Program-made: the position numbers and the translations under genes
Part shown: one piece after another, positions 63,966-64,000 of the stretch
Position numbering within the stretch: position 1 is the stretch's first letter
Layout: each line of letters begins with the position of its first letter
The notes under the pieces: model-generated
Seen by the model: only the letters and a program-made list of their open reading frames with translations
Told to the model about the DNA's origin: nothing
The model's database searches: none
Assembly (NCBI GenBank): GCA_910578645.1
Contig: CAJTQI010000005.1
Span: 124,001-188,000, forward strand
Length of the DNA stretch: 64,000 bases
DNA from: an uncultured Lachnospiraceae bacterium
GTDB lineage: Bacteria; Bacillota; Clostridia; Lachnospirales; Lachnospiraceae
Direction of reading: 5' to 3'

Positions 63966-64000
63966 TGGCTGTTTATTTGACCTCCTTAGACTCCTGCTTA

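Noticed and set aside
1..64000. CRISPR arrays, tRNA and rRNA genes
   Set aside because: No regularly spaced repeats with unique spacers, no cloverleaf sequence ending in CCA context, and no conserved rRNA blocks were noticed on either strand.

Overview
The window looks like a chromosomal segment of a low-to-mid GC Gram-positive Clostridia member, most likely a Lachnospiraceae-type gut anaerobe. The reasons are strong AGGAGG ribosome-binding sites, acidic serine/alanine-rich lipoprotein linkers, many MATE exporters, a TrkAH potassium system, and a CotH/DUF4956/VTC cluster. The family assignment is inference; no rRNA, tRNA or CRISPR array was seen.

Layout. 0-3.4 kb: amino-acid ABC importer genes, including a solute-binding protein whose two lobes are in swapped order, then SstT. 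3.5-7 kb: a large NACHT NTPase resembling bacterial NLR-like immune proteins. 7-13.3 kb: MATE, LysR, a phosphoribosyltransferase-like protein, a second MATE and a WYL regulator. 13.4-15 kb: a zinc-ribbon protein and an MNT/HEPN pair whose HEPN gene is fused at one junction to a truncated FAD oxidoreductase. 15-17.7 kb: a second amino-acid importer. 18-22.7 kb: a MITE-like element, a DUF3298-type lipoprotein, a DUF4422 protein, and an SPFH + ribbon-helix-helix pair. 22.7-29 kb: radical SAM, MATE, oxidoreductase and PAP2 genes, remnants, and an MFS exporter. 29-32.2 kb: trkA-trkH. 32.2-47 kb: a helicase/ATPase remnant, an XRE membrane protein, and an RR-HK-ABC signalling/export locus that appears split by a type I restriction-modification island with a broken YhcG-type nuclease. 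47-52.5 kb: an aldo/keto reductase, an Abi protein and a GntR-ABC operon, bracketed by inverted copies of a 70-aa gene. 53-60 kb: AraC, Nudix, a large helicase-nuclease coupled to a DNA glycosylase, XRE and GNAT. 60-64 kb: CotH, DUF4956 and VTC.

The most unusual feature is repeats. A structured leader of about 120-145 nt occurs four times directly in front of four unrelated genes (13.4, 18.4, 28.8 and 48.3 kb). Its first stem shows compensatory base changes, so RNA structure appears conserved, and each copy carries a ribosome-binding site at both ends. At least three other small repeat families (TIR-bearing MITE-like elements and tandem-terminator cassettes) sit in intergenic gaps and in places supply gene ends.

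Defence-type genes (NACHT, HEPN/MNT, type I R-M + YhcG, Abi, helicase-nuclease) are spread through the window rather than clustered in one island. Several loci are decayed (HEPN, FAD oxidoreductase, AlbA_2-type ATPase, YhcG, DUF3788-like), which indicates active turnover.
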